A DNA stretch of 64,000 nt from assembly GCF_000233455.1 (NCBI RefSeq), contig NZ_JH376422.1:289597-353596 (forward strand), read 5' to 3'. Shown here piece after piece: positions 49,860-58,953 of the stretch. Within the stretch, counting starts at the first letter, position 1. Each line of letters starts with the position of its first letter. This DNA is from [Clostridium] citroniae WAL-17108 (GTDB lineage: Bacteria; Bacillota; Clostridia; Lachnospirales; Lachnospiraceae). Under the pieces are notes generated by a model. That model had not been told where the DNA came from and searched no databases. It saw nothing but the letters and a program-made list of their open reading frames with translations. Position numbers and translations under genes: made by a program.

Positions 49860-52087
49860 TCCACTCCGCGCTTAAAATGTCCCCTGGTAAAATCCTTAAA
49901 GGGAGGTTCAGCCGTTTCCCCGCCCATAAAGGCCTTGGAAAACGCTTCCAGTACCTTACCTGTCTGCTGCCCGTCCTCCACTGTAAACTGAAGACGGACA
50001 CGAGCTGTACCCATGTGCCGGATCAGGCCTTCATTTCCCAGCAAAGACAGGGGGGACGGATTGTAGATGGTATTGTAACAGAAATGGCAGTGATTTTTCA
50101 CCATCAATACTGCCCCGGTCCGGTCCTTCATCCTTAACAGGCCGCGTTTATGGGTACATGACTTAACGGTCCTGGTTATGCATTGGGCCGACACCATCAT
50201 GGGCGCATATCCGTATACCACCAGTTCTCCCGGCACCCCGGCACGGCTGCAGGCCGCAAGCACAGGCTCCAGTTCCCGGCTGTTAAGCTCCCACGGCATG
50301 GTCACTGCCCGGGGTTCCCTTGAAGCCAGTTCGCCAATGGTCCTGCTGTTCCAGGCGTAAACAGACGCGTCCGTTATAAACGGCAGGGCGATCTGCTGGT
50401 CCTCCAGCCACCGGATCTCTTCCAGGGCGCGGACCACCACTCCGTCAAAGCCTGCATGTTTAAGTTCCGTCATATGGTCTTTAAAAAACACAAGGGCATG
50501 GCTCCTGAAAATATGGGGCAGGGTGAGATAACAGGATTTCCCCCTCTTATGACACCGGTCCGCCGTACCCTTCCATGTGTCCGGACCGAACCCATCCGCA
50601 TCCACATACACATCGGAAACCTCCTGCTGCCTCAGTGCGGGTTCCAGCTGGCAGGGCTCCTCCAGGGAAACGGCAAGGATCCAGGGTTGGGCTGCCGGCT
50701 TCTCTGACGGATCAGTCCTGTCTTTGTTTTCAGACAGCACTCCCTCTTTAGACATCCCCGGCCCGCGTCTATACTCCTTCAGTATGGCGGACTGCAGGGA
50801 TTCCAAGCCGGATCTTCGCAGTTCGTTCAGGGCCTGCACAGGTAGGAACAGATCTCCCTTCAGCTCTGCGCTCAGACGTTCAAAGACAAATGGCGTGTTG
50901 CCTGTTTTGTTCAGCTGTTTTAATACTTTTTCCTCTGTCATGGGCTGCTTCTGTGCCGCCTCGGGCGCCTGCCCGCTGACAGCCGCCTTAACACCGCCAC
51001 AGCTTAGGGTCATGACAGACGGCTTTCCTGTCTCCAGAATCACATGGCCGCTGACAGGCTCCTTTTGCTGTGCGGTCACATAGGTGCGGTCCAGATAATC
51101 AAAAAGCTTCTGGTTCCCCTCCCTGAATTCCGGCTTTTCCTTAAGTGCCACCATATCCCGTCCATTGTGGGCTTCATAATACCCTGAGGTAAACCCTCCG
51201 CGGTCGAACAGGTCCAGAAGCATCTTCCGGTCCGCCTCCTCTACTCGGTACCCCCTTCTTCCCTGTTCCAGGTAGAGGTCCACGTACCTGCGGTAAACAC
51301 TCACCACCCCGGCCGTGTATCTGGGACTTTTCATCCTGCCCTCTATCTTCAGGGAATACACGCCGGAATCAATGATATCCGGCAGTATGTCCAGGGTACA
51401 GAGGTCTTTCAGGCTCAGGACATGCTTTTCATTCTCCCGGTTCAGGGCGGCAGATTTACCCTCCCCGCCCTCATACACCCGGTAGGGAAGACGGCAGGGC
51501 TGGGCGCACCTTCCCCTGTTCCCGCTTCTTCCTCCGATAAGGCTGCTCATCAGGCATTGGCCTGAATAGCAGTAACACAGGGCGCCATGGACAAAACTTT
51601 CAATCTCCACATCCACCTGCTCATGGACGCGGCGTATCTCATCCAGGGACATTTCCCTGGAAGTCACCACCCGGTTGCAGCCAAGGTCTCTTAGCATTCT
51701 GGCTCCATACACGCTGGTGATGGTCATCTGGGTGCTGGCATGCAGCTCCAGGCCGGGGAAATTCTCCTTCATGACCTGTAACGCTCCCAGGTCCTGCACG
51801 ATCACTCCGTCCAGTCCCTGATCATAGTAGGGCTTCATGTATGCCGCCAGCTCTTTTAGCTCCGATTCCTTAAACAGGGTATTGACCGTCATATACAGCC
51901 TGCGTCCGTGCAGATGCACATGATCAATGGCCTCCACAAGCCCCTTTTCATCCGGATTATCCGCATAGGCCCTGGCCCCGAACCGGCTGCTTCCCATATA
52001 AACCGCATCTGCGCCAGCCGCCACAGCCGCCTTCATGCTCTCCCATGAACCGGCCGGCGCCAGTATTTCCACCTGTCTTTTTTCCAT
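49856..52087 (-). CDS. U32 family peptidase with extended C-terminus
   Basis: A 743-residue protein. The U32 signature ESFVHGALCYCYSGQCLMS (about residues 160-180) and RGRCAQPCRLPY are present, with further cysteines near the C-terminus (CTHKRG, CHFCYN). Close relatives RlhA and TrhP hydroxylate 23S rRNA or tRNA rather than cut peptides, so the name may not reflect its function. The central DUF3656-like part has a low-complexity patch. It follows zapA by 98 bp and overlaps the FtsW-type gene. Confidence 0.88.
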   Translation of the reverse strand: MEKRQVEILAPAGSWESMKAAVAAGADAVYMGSSRFGARAYADNPDEKGLVEAIDHVHLHGRRLYMTVNTLFKESELKELAAYMKPYYDQGLDGVIVQDLGALQVMKENFPGLELHASTQMTITSVYGARMLRDLGCNRVVTSREMSLDEIRRVHEQVDVEIESFVHGALCYCYSGQCLMSSLIGGRSGNRGRCAQPCRLPYRVYEGGEGKSAALNRENEKHVLSLKDLCTLDILPDIIDSGVYSLKIEGRMKSPRYTAGVVSVYRRYVDLYLEQGRRGYRVEEADRKMLLDLFDRGGFTSGYYEAHNGRDMVALKEKPEFREGNQKLFDYLDRTYVTAQQKEPVSGHVILETGKPSVMTLSCGGVKAAVSGQAPEAAQKQPMTEEKVLKQLNKTGNTPFVFERLSAELKGDLFLPVQALNELRRSGLESLQSAILKEYRRGPGMSKEGVLSENKDRTDPSEKPAAQPWILAVSLEEPCQLEPALRQQEVSDVYVDADGFGPDTWKGTADRCHKRGKSCYLTLPHIFRSHALVFFKDHMTELKHAGFDGVVVRALEEIRWLEDQQIALPFITDASVYAWNSRTIGELASREPRAVTMPWELNSRELEPVLAACSRAGVPGELVVYGYAPMMVSAQCITRTVKSCTHKRGLLRMKDRTGAVLMVKNHCHFCYNTIYNPSPLSLLGNEGLIRHMGTARVRLQFTVEDGQQTGKVLEAFSKAFMGGETAEPPFKDFTRGHFKRGVE

Positions 52088-52185
52088 ATTCCTACAACCT
52101 TTCCTGAAAGAAAAAATGCCTCACGTATCCCCATGAGACATCCCCCTGTATCTGTCACAGCGTCCGGGCAAAAGCCCGTGCTGCC

Positions 52186-52998
52186 TTATCTGCGCCCGCC
52201 CCTGTGTGAATTGGCCTTCTTAGCTGCCTGCAAGGCCCTTTTTGCAAGCTCCTCATCGGAAATGCCTGCGGTCTGTGCGGTCTGTAATGTAGCTGCAGCT
52301 TCAGCTGCTCCGGTCTGCTCCGGTCTGCTGCCTGAACTGCTTTCCCTTTTGTCTGTCGTGTCCTGTGCCCTCTGTTCCCGGGCAGCCTGTCCCTGTGCTT
52401 CCTGCTCCCGCATCCTGTCTTCCTGCGCCGGGTCCGGCATCTCTGCACCCCCTGCATCCGCAGTCTTTGCTGCCTGGGTCACTGCTTCCACCGTCTCCAC
52501 CAGCTCTGCCTCAGAGACAGTCTTAACATCTGATACCATTCTTACCTGAGAGAGTTCTCCTTCCTCCCTGCTGCTCTTAAGGGCTTCGTACTCCTCCCTG
52601 ACTTCCTTTAATTCCCCTTCCATCTGGGCTATGGTCCTGGTAAAGCGGTCCAGCTCCTTCTGCCGTTCCTCCAGGTCCTTTAACACTGCCTCCAGCTTCA
52701 TCTGGGTGCTTACCAGCTCATGCTTTAAGCTGTATGTTTCTTTCTCCATGTCATTCTTCTGGCGTTCCATGCCCTCGCCCCATTCCATGGCTTTGAAATA
52801 GTCATCGGCAATGTTCAGTTCCGTCATGACCATCTGATAATCCGCGTTCTGCTTTGTAAAACCGGGCAGTCTGCGCATCTGGGCGTTCTTGTCATTTACA
52901 TAGCTGGCAGCCTTCTGAAGGTATGCCTCCTCCTCGATCCCGCCCAATGTATATATCTTTCCATCTATTAAAACCTGTGTATAATTCTTAGAATCCAT
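52186..52998 (-). CDS. zapA: ZapA-like cell division protein with long acidic tail
   Basis: About 270 residues. The N-terminal NYTQVLIDGKIYTLGG begins the ZapA domain (about 1-80), which bundles FtsZ. A long coiled coil follows (about 85-165). The tail (about 190-270) is Ala/Glu/Gln-rich and disordered, ending SHRGGRR. Canonical ZapA is about 85-110 residues, so the extension is a feature of this lineage. The start is the ATG at 52998 after AGGAG. Confidence 0.82.
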   Translation of the reverse strand: MDSKNYTQVLIDGKIYTLGGIEEEAYLQKAASYVNDKNAQMRRLPGFTKQNADYQMVMTELNIADDYFKAMEWGEGMERQKNDMEKETYSLKHELVSTQMKLEAVLKDLEERQKELDRFTRTIAQMEGELKEVREEYEALKSSREEGELSQVRMVSDVKTVSEAELVETVEAVTQAAKTADAGGAEMPDPAQEDRMREQEAQGQAAREQRAQDTTDKRESSSGSRPEQTGAAEAAATLQTAQTAGISDEELAKRALQAAKKANSHRGGRR

Positions 52999-53040
52999 TC
53001 TGCTCTCCTGTTTTTCGTGACACCGATCCGGTGCCGTATC

Positions 53041-53081
53041 ATGTCTGACGACATTATACCATATCATATCCAAAGCCTCAA
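53041..53081 (-). promoter_or_regulatory. zapA promoter with the ATGTC/GACAT dyad
   Basis: -35 TTGAGG (53076-53081), 17 bp, -10 TATAAT (53053-53058) on the minus strand. The -10 overlaps dyad ATGTC-TGAC-GACAT (53041-53054). The 22-bp block 53041-53062 matches 16651-16672 at the ior promoter in all but one base. Confidence 0.72.
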
Positions 53082-53102
53082 GACCGTGTATACAGCGTTT
53101 TT

Positions 53103-54095
53103 CTACATTTTAAGTCCCAGATGGTGATAGGCCGATTCCGTTGCCATGCGGCCTCTTGGAGTCCTGTTGATCAGGCCGTTCATGAGCAGGTACGGTTCGT
53201 ACACTTCCTCCAGCGTGCCGGAATCCTCTCCCAGGGCGGCTGCCAGGGTATCCAATCCCACCGGACCGCCGGAAAATTTTTCAATGATCATCAGCAGGAT
53301 ATTCCTGTCATTCTGATCCAGCCCCAGCTTGTCCACGTCCATGATATCCAGCGCAAAATCAGTTACTTCCTTTGTGATCACACCGTCATATTTGACCTGT
53401 GCAAAATCCCTGACCCGCTTTAAAAGACGGTTGGCCAGCCTGGGGGTACCCCGTGACCGTCTGGCTAACTCCAGGGCCCCCGACTCCTCGATCTCCACCC
53501 CCAGCACACGGGCTGAGTGAAGGATGATGGTGGTCAGCTCCCCGGGAGAATAAAACTCCAGCCTCTGCACTACACCAAACCGGTCCCGAAGCGGCGCTGT
53601 GAGAAGGCCGGCCCTGGTGGTGGCCCCCACCAGTGTAAAATGAGGCAGGTCCAAACGTATGGACCTGGCAGTGGAGTCCTTTCCCAGCATAATGTCAATG
53701 GCAAAATCCTCCATGGCCGGGTACAGCACTTCCTCCACCTGCCGGTTGAGGCGGTGGATCTCATCCACAAACAGCACATCCCCCTCCTGGAGATTGTTGA
53801 GGATGGCGGCCATCTCACCCGGCTTCTCAATAGCCGGCCCGCTGGTCACCTTCATATTGCTTCCCATCTCATTGGCAATGATCCCCGCAAGGGTGGTCTT
53901 GCCCAGCCCCGGAGGGCCGTAAAACAGCACATGGTCCAGGGCCTCATTCCGGTTCCTGGCCGCCTCTATATATACATTCAGGGTGGACTTAAGCTTTTCC
54001 TGCCCCACATAATCCTTAAGACACTGGGGGCGCAGGGTAACCTCCATGCGCTCTTCCTCCGCCGTCACTTCCGTTGTTATAATTCTGCGTTCCAT
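53103..54095 (-). CDS. ruvB: Holliday junction branch migration ATPase RuvB
   Basis: About 330 residues, standard RuvB length. Walker [10 protein letters not shown], Walker [14 protein letters not shown], sensor ATTRAG and the C-terminal [13 protein letters not shown]-binding motif are all present. RuvB drives branch migration with RuvA during recombinational repair. The start is the ATG at 54095 after GAGGTG. It follows ruvA by 85 bp. Confidence 0.95.
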   Translation of the reverse strand: MERRIITTEVTAEEERMEVTLRPQCLKDYVGQEKLKSTLNVYIEAARNRNEALDHVLFYGPPGLGKTTLAGIIANEMGSNMKVTSGPAIEKPGEMAAILNNLQEGDVLFVDEIHRLNRQVEEVLYPAMEDFAIDIMLGKDSTARSIRLDLPHFTLVGATTRAGLLTAPLRDRFGVVQRLEFYSPGELTTIILHSARVLGVEIEESGALELARRSRGTPRLANRLLKRVRDFAQVKYDGVITKEVTDFALDIMDVDKLGLDQNDRNILLMIIEKFSGGPVGLDTLAAALGEDSGTLEEVYEPYLLMNGLINRTPRGRMATESAYHHLGLKM

Positions 54096-54180
54096 ACACA
54101 CCTCAACCAATCATTATCATCCGCCCTTGCCCTCAGCGGCCAGGGGGACCTTTGTTTTCCCTTGCCCACTGCAGATATGC

Positions 54181-54810
54181 TTACAGGAAAGACAGATGCT
54201 TTAAGGATGCCTTTAACACATCCTCGGATGTCATCCCATCCACGATCTCCACCTGTTTCACAGCCCTTGACGCCTCTGAGTTGGTATACCCCAGGGCCAC
54301 CAAAGCCTGGACCGCCTCCTTAGCCGCTTCCGCCAGCCCGGCCATGGCGGCCGCACCGGAACCTGTCCCCAGATCCGTCCCTGAAGCCATGGACCCCAGC
54401 ACATCATCCATGGATATCTTGTCCTTCAGATCCAGGATCATCCTCTGGGCTGTCTTGGTCCCGATCCCCGGAGCCTTTGCCAGGGCTTTCACATCCTCGC
54501 TCACAATGGCAAGCCTCAGGTCATCCGGCCTGAGCACGGATAAGATCCCCAGGGCGCCCTTTGGCCCGATCCCGTTTACCCCCAGCAGCTGCCGGAACAT
54601 GTCCCTGTCCTGGGGATGGAGAAAACCATACAGCGTCATGGCGTCCTCCCTCACCTGAAAATATGTATAAACCGTCACTTCCTGCCCCAGCCCCGGCAGT
54701 TCCGGAAGCAGGGAAACAGGCACATGGACAGCCAGTCCCAGGCTGCCGGCCTCCACCACGATCACATCCTCTTCAATGCCCATAAGAGGCCCTTTTACGT
54801 ATGAAATCAT
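54181..54810 (-). CDS. ruvA: Holliday junction DNA helicase RuvA
   Basis: About 209 residues. MISYVKGPL is the usual opening, followed by helix-hairpin-helix pairs GVNGIGPKGAL and APGIGTKTAQRMILDLKDK. The C-terminal domain (ALVALGYTNSEASRAV) binds RuvB. The start is placed at the Met beginning the conserved N-terminus, although no strong ribosome site precedes it. An in-frame ATG 39 bases upstream is the alternative. Confidence 0.92.
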   Translation of the reverse strand: MISYVKGPLMGIEEDVIVVEAGSLGLAVHVPVSLLPELPGLGQEVTVYTYFQVREDAMTLYGFLHPQDRDMFRQLLGVNGIGPKGALGILSVLRPDDLRLAIVSEDVKALAKAPGIGTKTAQRMILDLKDKISMDDVLGSMASGTDLGTGSGAAAMAGLAEAAKEAVQALVALGYTNSEASRAVKQVEIVDGMTSEDVLKASLKHLSFL

Positions 54811-54995
54811 ATCTTGTTCCCATTCTTTCTCTGTTTCATTTCCTGCCATTCATCATAACATACCCCTTATCCCAATGCAAGCGGGTCGAACAAATATTCT
54901 GTTTCGGCCACTTGCATCAGAAGGGATTATGGGTTAAACTACCTTCAGTATACAAGGAAAACTGACAAACCACAGATCACAAAGGAGTGATACCC

Positions 54996-56093
54996 ATGAT
55001 AACCATCAAGCATCCCGTTGACCTGCCTGATACATATCCCCTGGAGCGGATCGGCGCCCTCCGGGACCTGCTGTTTTTTGACATTGAGACCACTGGATTT
55101 TCCGGGGACACCTCACAGCTCTACCTGATCGGCTGTACCTACCATGACGGCTTTGGCTGGAAGCTGGTCCAGTGGTTTGCGGACACCAGGGAATCGGAAG
55201 CCCAGCTGCTGACCACATTTTTCACATTCATGGAACGGTTTAAGGTGCTGGTGCATTTTAACGGAGACGGGTTTGATATCCCATACCTGCTGAAATGCTG
55301 CAGACGGCTGGGCCTGGATTACAATTTTGACAATATTGCCAGCGTGGATATTTACAAAAAAATAAAGCCCTACCGCAAGCTTTTGGGCCTTGAGAATATG
55401 AAGCAGAAATCCATCGAGCAGTTCTTAGGCGTATCCCGGGAGGACAAATACTCCGGCGGACAGCTCATTGAGGTGTACAGGGATTACCTGGTCACCCACG
55501 AATCCTTTCTGTATGACCTCCTGATCCTGCACAATGAGGATGACTTAAAGGGAATGCCCTCCATCCTTCCCATCCTCAATTATGCGGATATGATGGAGGC
55601 GCCCTTTGCCCTGGACTCACAGCAGCTCTACTGCGCGGACGGCATTCCCGGTCCCTTTCTGAACCTGACCTGGAAAAGTCCCTATTCCATCCCGGTTCCC
55701 CTGGAATACGACACCGCCCCGGTGAGCCTGGAGCTCCACCGGGACGTGCTGACATGCAATATTGCCCTGTATCAGGGTGAACTGAAGTACTTTTATCCCA
55801 ATTACAGGGATTACTACTACCTGCCCTTTGAGGACACGGCGGTCCACAAAAGCGTGGGCGAATACGTGGACAAGGATGCCAGGAAAAAGGCCACTGCCCG
55901 CACCTGTTATTCAAAGAAGTGCGGCCTGTTCCTGCCCCAGTTCGGCCCGCTGTGGTCCCCCTGCCTGAAGGAGGATTACAAAGCGCCCCTGGACTATGTG
56001 GCATATTCCCCGGACCTGCTCTCCGACTCAGATTCAGCGGACTCATATGCCCGCCAGATACTGGACTACATAAGCCATAAGCGGGAAGCATAA
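54996..56093 (+). CDS. YprB-type ribonuclease H-like nuclease
   Basis: About 365 residues. The DEDD exonuclease motifs are visible: FFDIETTGFSGDTSQLYLIG (D, E), HFNGDGFDIPYL (second Asp) and HNEDDL (third Asp). This is the YprB RNase_H_2 fold. No tetratricopeptide extension follows, unlike Bacillus YprB. The start is the ATG at 54996, eight bases after AAAGGAG. The function in nucleic acid metabolism is unproven. It is transcribed away from ruvAB. Confidence 0.85.
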   Translation: MITIKHPVDLPDTYPLERIGALRDLLFFDIETTGFSGDTSQLYLIGCTYHDGFGWKLVQWFADTRESEAQLLTTFFTFMERFKVLVHFNGDGFDIPYLLKCCRRLGLDYNFDNIASVDIYKKIKPYRKLLGLENMKQKSIEQFLGVSREDKYSGGQLIEVYRDYLVTHESFLYDLLILHNEDDLKGMPSILPILNYADMMEAPFALDSQQLYCADGIPGPFLNLTWKSPYSIPVPLEYDTAPVSLELHRDVLTCNIALYQGELKYFYPNYRDYYYLPFEDTAVHKSVGEYVDKDARKKATARTCYSKKCGLFLPQFGPLWSPCLKEDYKAPLDYVAYSPDLLSDSDSADSYARQILDYISHKREA

Positions 56094-56151
56094 GTTCCGT
56101 TCTCCAAAAGGCCTTGAGGGGAACAAACGCACCTTACCGTACCTGTGCGGT

Positions 56152-57366
56152 TTAGGAATGCTGCACAGGAGGCCTTCCATGTATCAGCTTTTCCAGAAGC
56201 ATGGCTCCGGCTCCCACGGTAAGGGAGTTGGAAAAGCTCCCCAGGCGCTGGAAGGTCACATCCTGATTGCCGGTAAAGCCAAGGCGTGCCCGGGCTGTTT
56301 TGACCGCCGTATCATAATACAGTTCCGACTCCTTGACCATAAGCCCTGCCAGGATGACCTTGTCCGGGCAGATGATATTGATGTAATTGGCCAGGGCGAT
56401 CCCCAGCATATGCGCCTTATCCGTAATGGCATTCACTGCGGGAATGTCATTGGCACGGGCAGCAGCGCACACCTGCTGGATTGTTACATGGTCCACATCC
56501 CCCCCAATCATGGTGCTGTGGCCCCGTTTTACCTCTTTGGAAAACCCTTCCAGGACAGCGGGTATGGCCGCATAGCAGTTAAGGCACCCGTATTGTCCGC
56601 ACTGGCATAGGGGGCCATCGTAGTTGATGACCATATGGCCAAAGGCATCCTCGAAAAACGGGGAGTTCCCTGTGATATGTCCATTCTGTATCACAGCGGA
56701 CCGGATATTCATGGCACACAGCACATAGATGATGTTGCTGCTGTCCCGCGCCTTTCCGTGATGATATTCCAGCATGGCGGCTGCGTTGATCCCTTTTTCC
56801 GCATACAGTGTCAGGGGGATCTCCTCCTGCAGCCGCTGCAGGATCGGGTAGCCGTCCCACTGCTCATTCATGTACTGTATAATGGGCTTATAGAGCACAC
56901 CCTGCTCATTCTTGATGGCGCCGAACACGCTGACCCCCATCCCCAGGAAGCGATTCTCATCCGCCCCCAGAAAAGCAAGCTGATTCCGGTAGGCCTGTCC
57001 AATGCGGGCGATTATTTCATCCGGCGTATCCTTGGCTCCTATGGAAATGCTGTCGATCTTCAGCACATGGAGCGCCATGTCCGCCACTGCGACCTCACAG
57101 TAGATGGTGGATATATTGACACAACAGATCAGATAGCTTTGGCTGTTGATGGAATATAGGACGGGTTTTCTCCCTCCGGAAGAATCCGCCACACCGCTTT
57201 CCAGGACCAGCCCCTTTTCACACAGCTCAGTCATATAGCGGTTAACGGTGGAGATCCCCTTGCCCATACAGCGGCAGATATCCGCCTTGGTGGCAGGATT
57301 GTTGCGCAGTACATAAGAAAAAGCATCCAATGCCCCCTCTGAGAGCTGTAATGAATCCCACTGCAT
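56152..57366 (-). CDS. ROK family transcriptional regulator
   Basis: About 404 residues: an N-terminal winged helix (NNPATKADICRCMGKGISTVNRYMTELCEKGLV) and a sugar-kinase-like ROK domain. CQCGQYGCLNCYA is the ROK zinc motif, although the usual Glu before the tyrosine region is Asn. The start is set at an ATG (57366) with GGGGGA upstream. A strong promoter at 57427-57456 lies downstream of a longer GTG-initiated frame (57489), so that longer start is disfavoured. ROK repressors respond to sugars. It is next to a sulfatase and Tct transporter, its probable targets. Confidence 0.85.
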   Translation of the reverse strand: MQWDSLQLSEGALDAFSYVLRNNPATKADICRCMGKGISTVNRYMTELCEKGLVLESGVADSSGGRKPVLYSINSQSYLICCVNISTIYCEVAVADMALHVLKIDSISIGAKDTPDEIIARIGQAYRNQLAFLGADENRFLGMGVSVFGAIKNEQGVLYKPIIQYMNEQWDGYPILQRLQEEIPLTLYAEKGINAAAMLEYHHGKARDSSNIIYVLCAMNIRSAVIQNGHITGNSPFFEDAFGHMVINYDGPLCQCGQYGCLNCYAAIPAVLEGFSKEVKRGHSTMIGGDVDHVTIQQVCAAARANDIPAVNAITDKAHMLGIALANYINIICPDKVILAGLMVKESELYYDTAVKTARARLGFTGNQDVTFQRLGSFSNSLTVGAGAMLLEKLIHGRPPVQHS

Positions 57367-57426
57367 AACATATTCCCCCATTTCGTTAACTTTCTTTTTC
57401 TGCAACCCAACTTGATCATTGTCATC

Positions 57427-57456
57427 ATTATATCGGACTTCAAAGGATTTTGTCAA
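57427..57456 (-). promoter_or_regulatory. Consensus sigma-A promoter of the ROK gene
   Basis: TTGACA (57451-57456), 18 bp, TATAAT (57427-57432) on the minus strand; both boxes perfect. It lies between the sulfatase stop and the ROK start, allowing the regulator to be made independently. Confidence 0.85.
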
Positions 57457-57485
57457 CGGATGGACGGAGAGGAAAAGAGGACGAT

Positions 57486-58937
57486 TCACTTCTCCTCCAG
57501 ATCAGGAATTGGTGAAAACAGGGATGGATGGAATGTTTTCAGAAATGCTTCCTGACCGCCAAACCGGTCTAACAGCGCCCTCTGGGCAATCCGTGCATCC
57601 TCTTCCGCCTTTTCAGGGTCCACCAGGGTGCGAAGTTCCTTCTCCATTCTTCTTATCACTTCACAATACTCCGGGTCCCCGGCCAGATCCCTGCATTCCT
57701 CCGGGTCCTCCTTCAGGTCAAAGAGCTGGGGCCGTTCCCCCACATAGTGGATATATTTAAAGCGTCCCCTGCGCAGCATAAACTCCCCGGTATAGATGCC
57801 AAAGCCCAGATATTCGGAATACACCGCCCGCTCCGGCTCCTCCTTTCCCCCTGCAAACGCAAGAAGGGAACGGCCGGGCAGTCTCCTGTCCTCCTCACAC
57901 ATCACACCTCCCAGACACTCAATGGCAGTGGGGTAAATATCCACCAGGGATACCCCTGTGGCGTTCCGCTTCCCTTTCCGGATGCCGGGCCCGCTAAAGA
58001 TCATGGGAATGGAAACGCTTCCCTCGTACATGGTGGACTTAAAGAACAGCCCATGCTCCCCCATGGTATCGCCATGGTCCGTGCAGTACAGGACGCGGGT
58101 GTTTTTATCCAGCCCCGTTTCCTTCAGTGCCTTAAGGACCACGCCCACCTGGGCATCCAGGAACGAACAAAGCCCATAATAGATGCGGATGGCATTGCGT
58201 TTCACGGAATCAGGAAGATCCTCCTGGCAGCAGTAACGGCGGTAATCATCCACCACCGGATGATGGGGCCATTCTTCCCGGTCAAACTGCACGGGAAGCG
58301 GAAGGGCCTCGGGGTCAGGGTAAAGATCCACATATTCCTGCGGCACGACCAGCGGAAAATGGGGAGCCACAAAACCGGCCATCAGCGCAAAGGGGCTTTG
58401 GGAGACACTGCCCTCTGTTCTTAAAAATTCAGCCGCCCGCCTGGCCACCTCCCTGTCATACCTGGTGTAATCAGATTCCCCGGCCCTGGCCTCCTCCAGG
58501 GCTTTGCAAAACTGGGGCCTGGTGATCTGTCTGTCACGGATTTCCCCGTACACATCCCCAATCCCGTCCTTAATATGAAGAGGAATGCGCTGGTCCGGGA
58601 AACCGGTCTCCGGCATGTCCCCCTTAAAATGCAGCTTTCCAATGGTGGTCACTGAAAATCCCTGTTCTGTCAGACGGCTGCCCCAGCTTTTGACCTTTCC
58701 GTCATAAGCATAGGCATTGTCCCAGTAGCCGTGGCGGGACCCGTAATCCCCAATGGCCATGGATGCCCGGGAGGGCACGCATACGGGACAGTTTGCATAC
58801 GCGGCGTCAAAGCAGACCCCATCGGCCGCCAGCGCATCCAGACAGGGGGTTTTGACTGCCGGATTGCCATAGCAGCCCAGCATATGTTTGCTGTGCTGGT
58901 CGCTGAATAAAATTAAAAGATTGGTTGCTTCAGTCAT
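57486..58937 (-). CDS. Cys-type (formylglycine) sulfatase
   Basis: A 483-residue cytoplasmic sulfatase; no signal peptide. CVPSR (Cys53-Arg57) is the CxPSR motif whose Cys becomes formylglycine, made by a separate maturase in anaerobes. Metal ligands appear in FSDQHSKH and CTDHGDTMGEHG. It hydrolyses a sulfate ester. The overall form is choline-sulfatase/arylsulfatase-like. It follows tctA by 16 bp, so the imported compound may carry the sulfate. No maturase gene is in the window. Confidence 0.88.
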   Translation of the reverse strand: MTEATNLLILFSDQHSKHMLGCYGNPAVKTPCLDALAADGVCFDAAYANCPVCVPSRASMAIGDYGSRHGYWDNAYAYDGKVKSWGSRLTEQGFSVTTIGKLHFKGDMPETGFPDQRIPLHIKDGIGDVYGEIRDRQITRPQFCKALEEARAGESDYTRYDREVARRAAEFLRTEGSVSQSPFALMAGFVAPHFPLVVPQEYVDLYPDPEALPLPVQFDREEWPHHPVVDDYRRYCCQEDLPDSVKRNAIRIYYGLCSFLDAQVGVVLKALKETGLDKNTRVLYCTDHGDTMGEHGLFFKSTMYEGSVSIPMIFSGPGIRKGKRNATGVSLVDIYPTAIECLGGVMCEEDRRLPGRSLLAFAGGKEEPERAVYSEYLGFGIYTGEFMLRRGRFKYIHYVGERPQLFDLKEDPEECRDLAGDPEYCEVIRRMEKELRTLVDPEKAEEDARIAQRALLDRFGGQEAFLKTFHPSLFSPIPDLEEK

Positions 58938-58953
58938 TGTTCCACTACTCCAT

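Noticed and set aside
53517..54323. Long plus-strand frame opposite ruvA/ruvB
   Set aside because: Antisense shadow of strongly conserved genes.
54850..54990. Possible tRNA in the ruvA-yprB gap
   Set aside because: No cloverleaf arms or TTCGA-type loop could be assembled.
57366..57489. Upstream GTG start for the ROK regulator overlapping the sulfatase stop
   Set aside because: It has a GGAGG site, but a perfect promoter lies downstream of it and the added 41 residues show no conserved feature.
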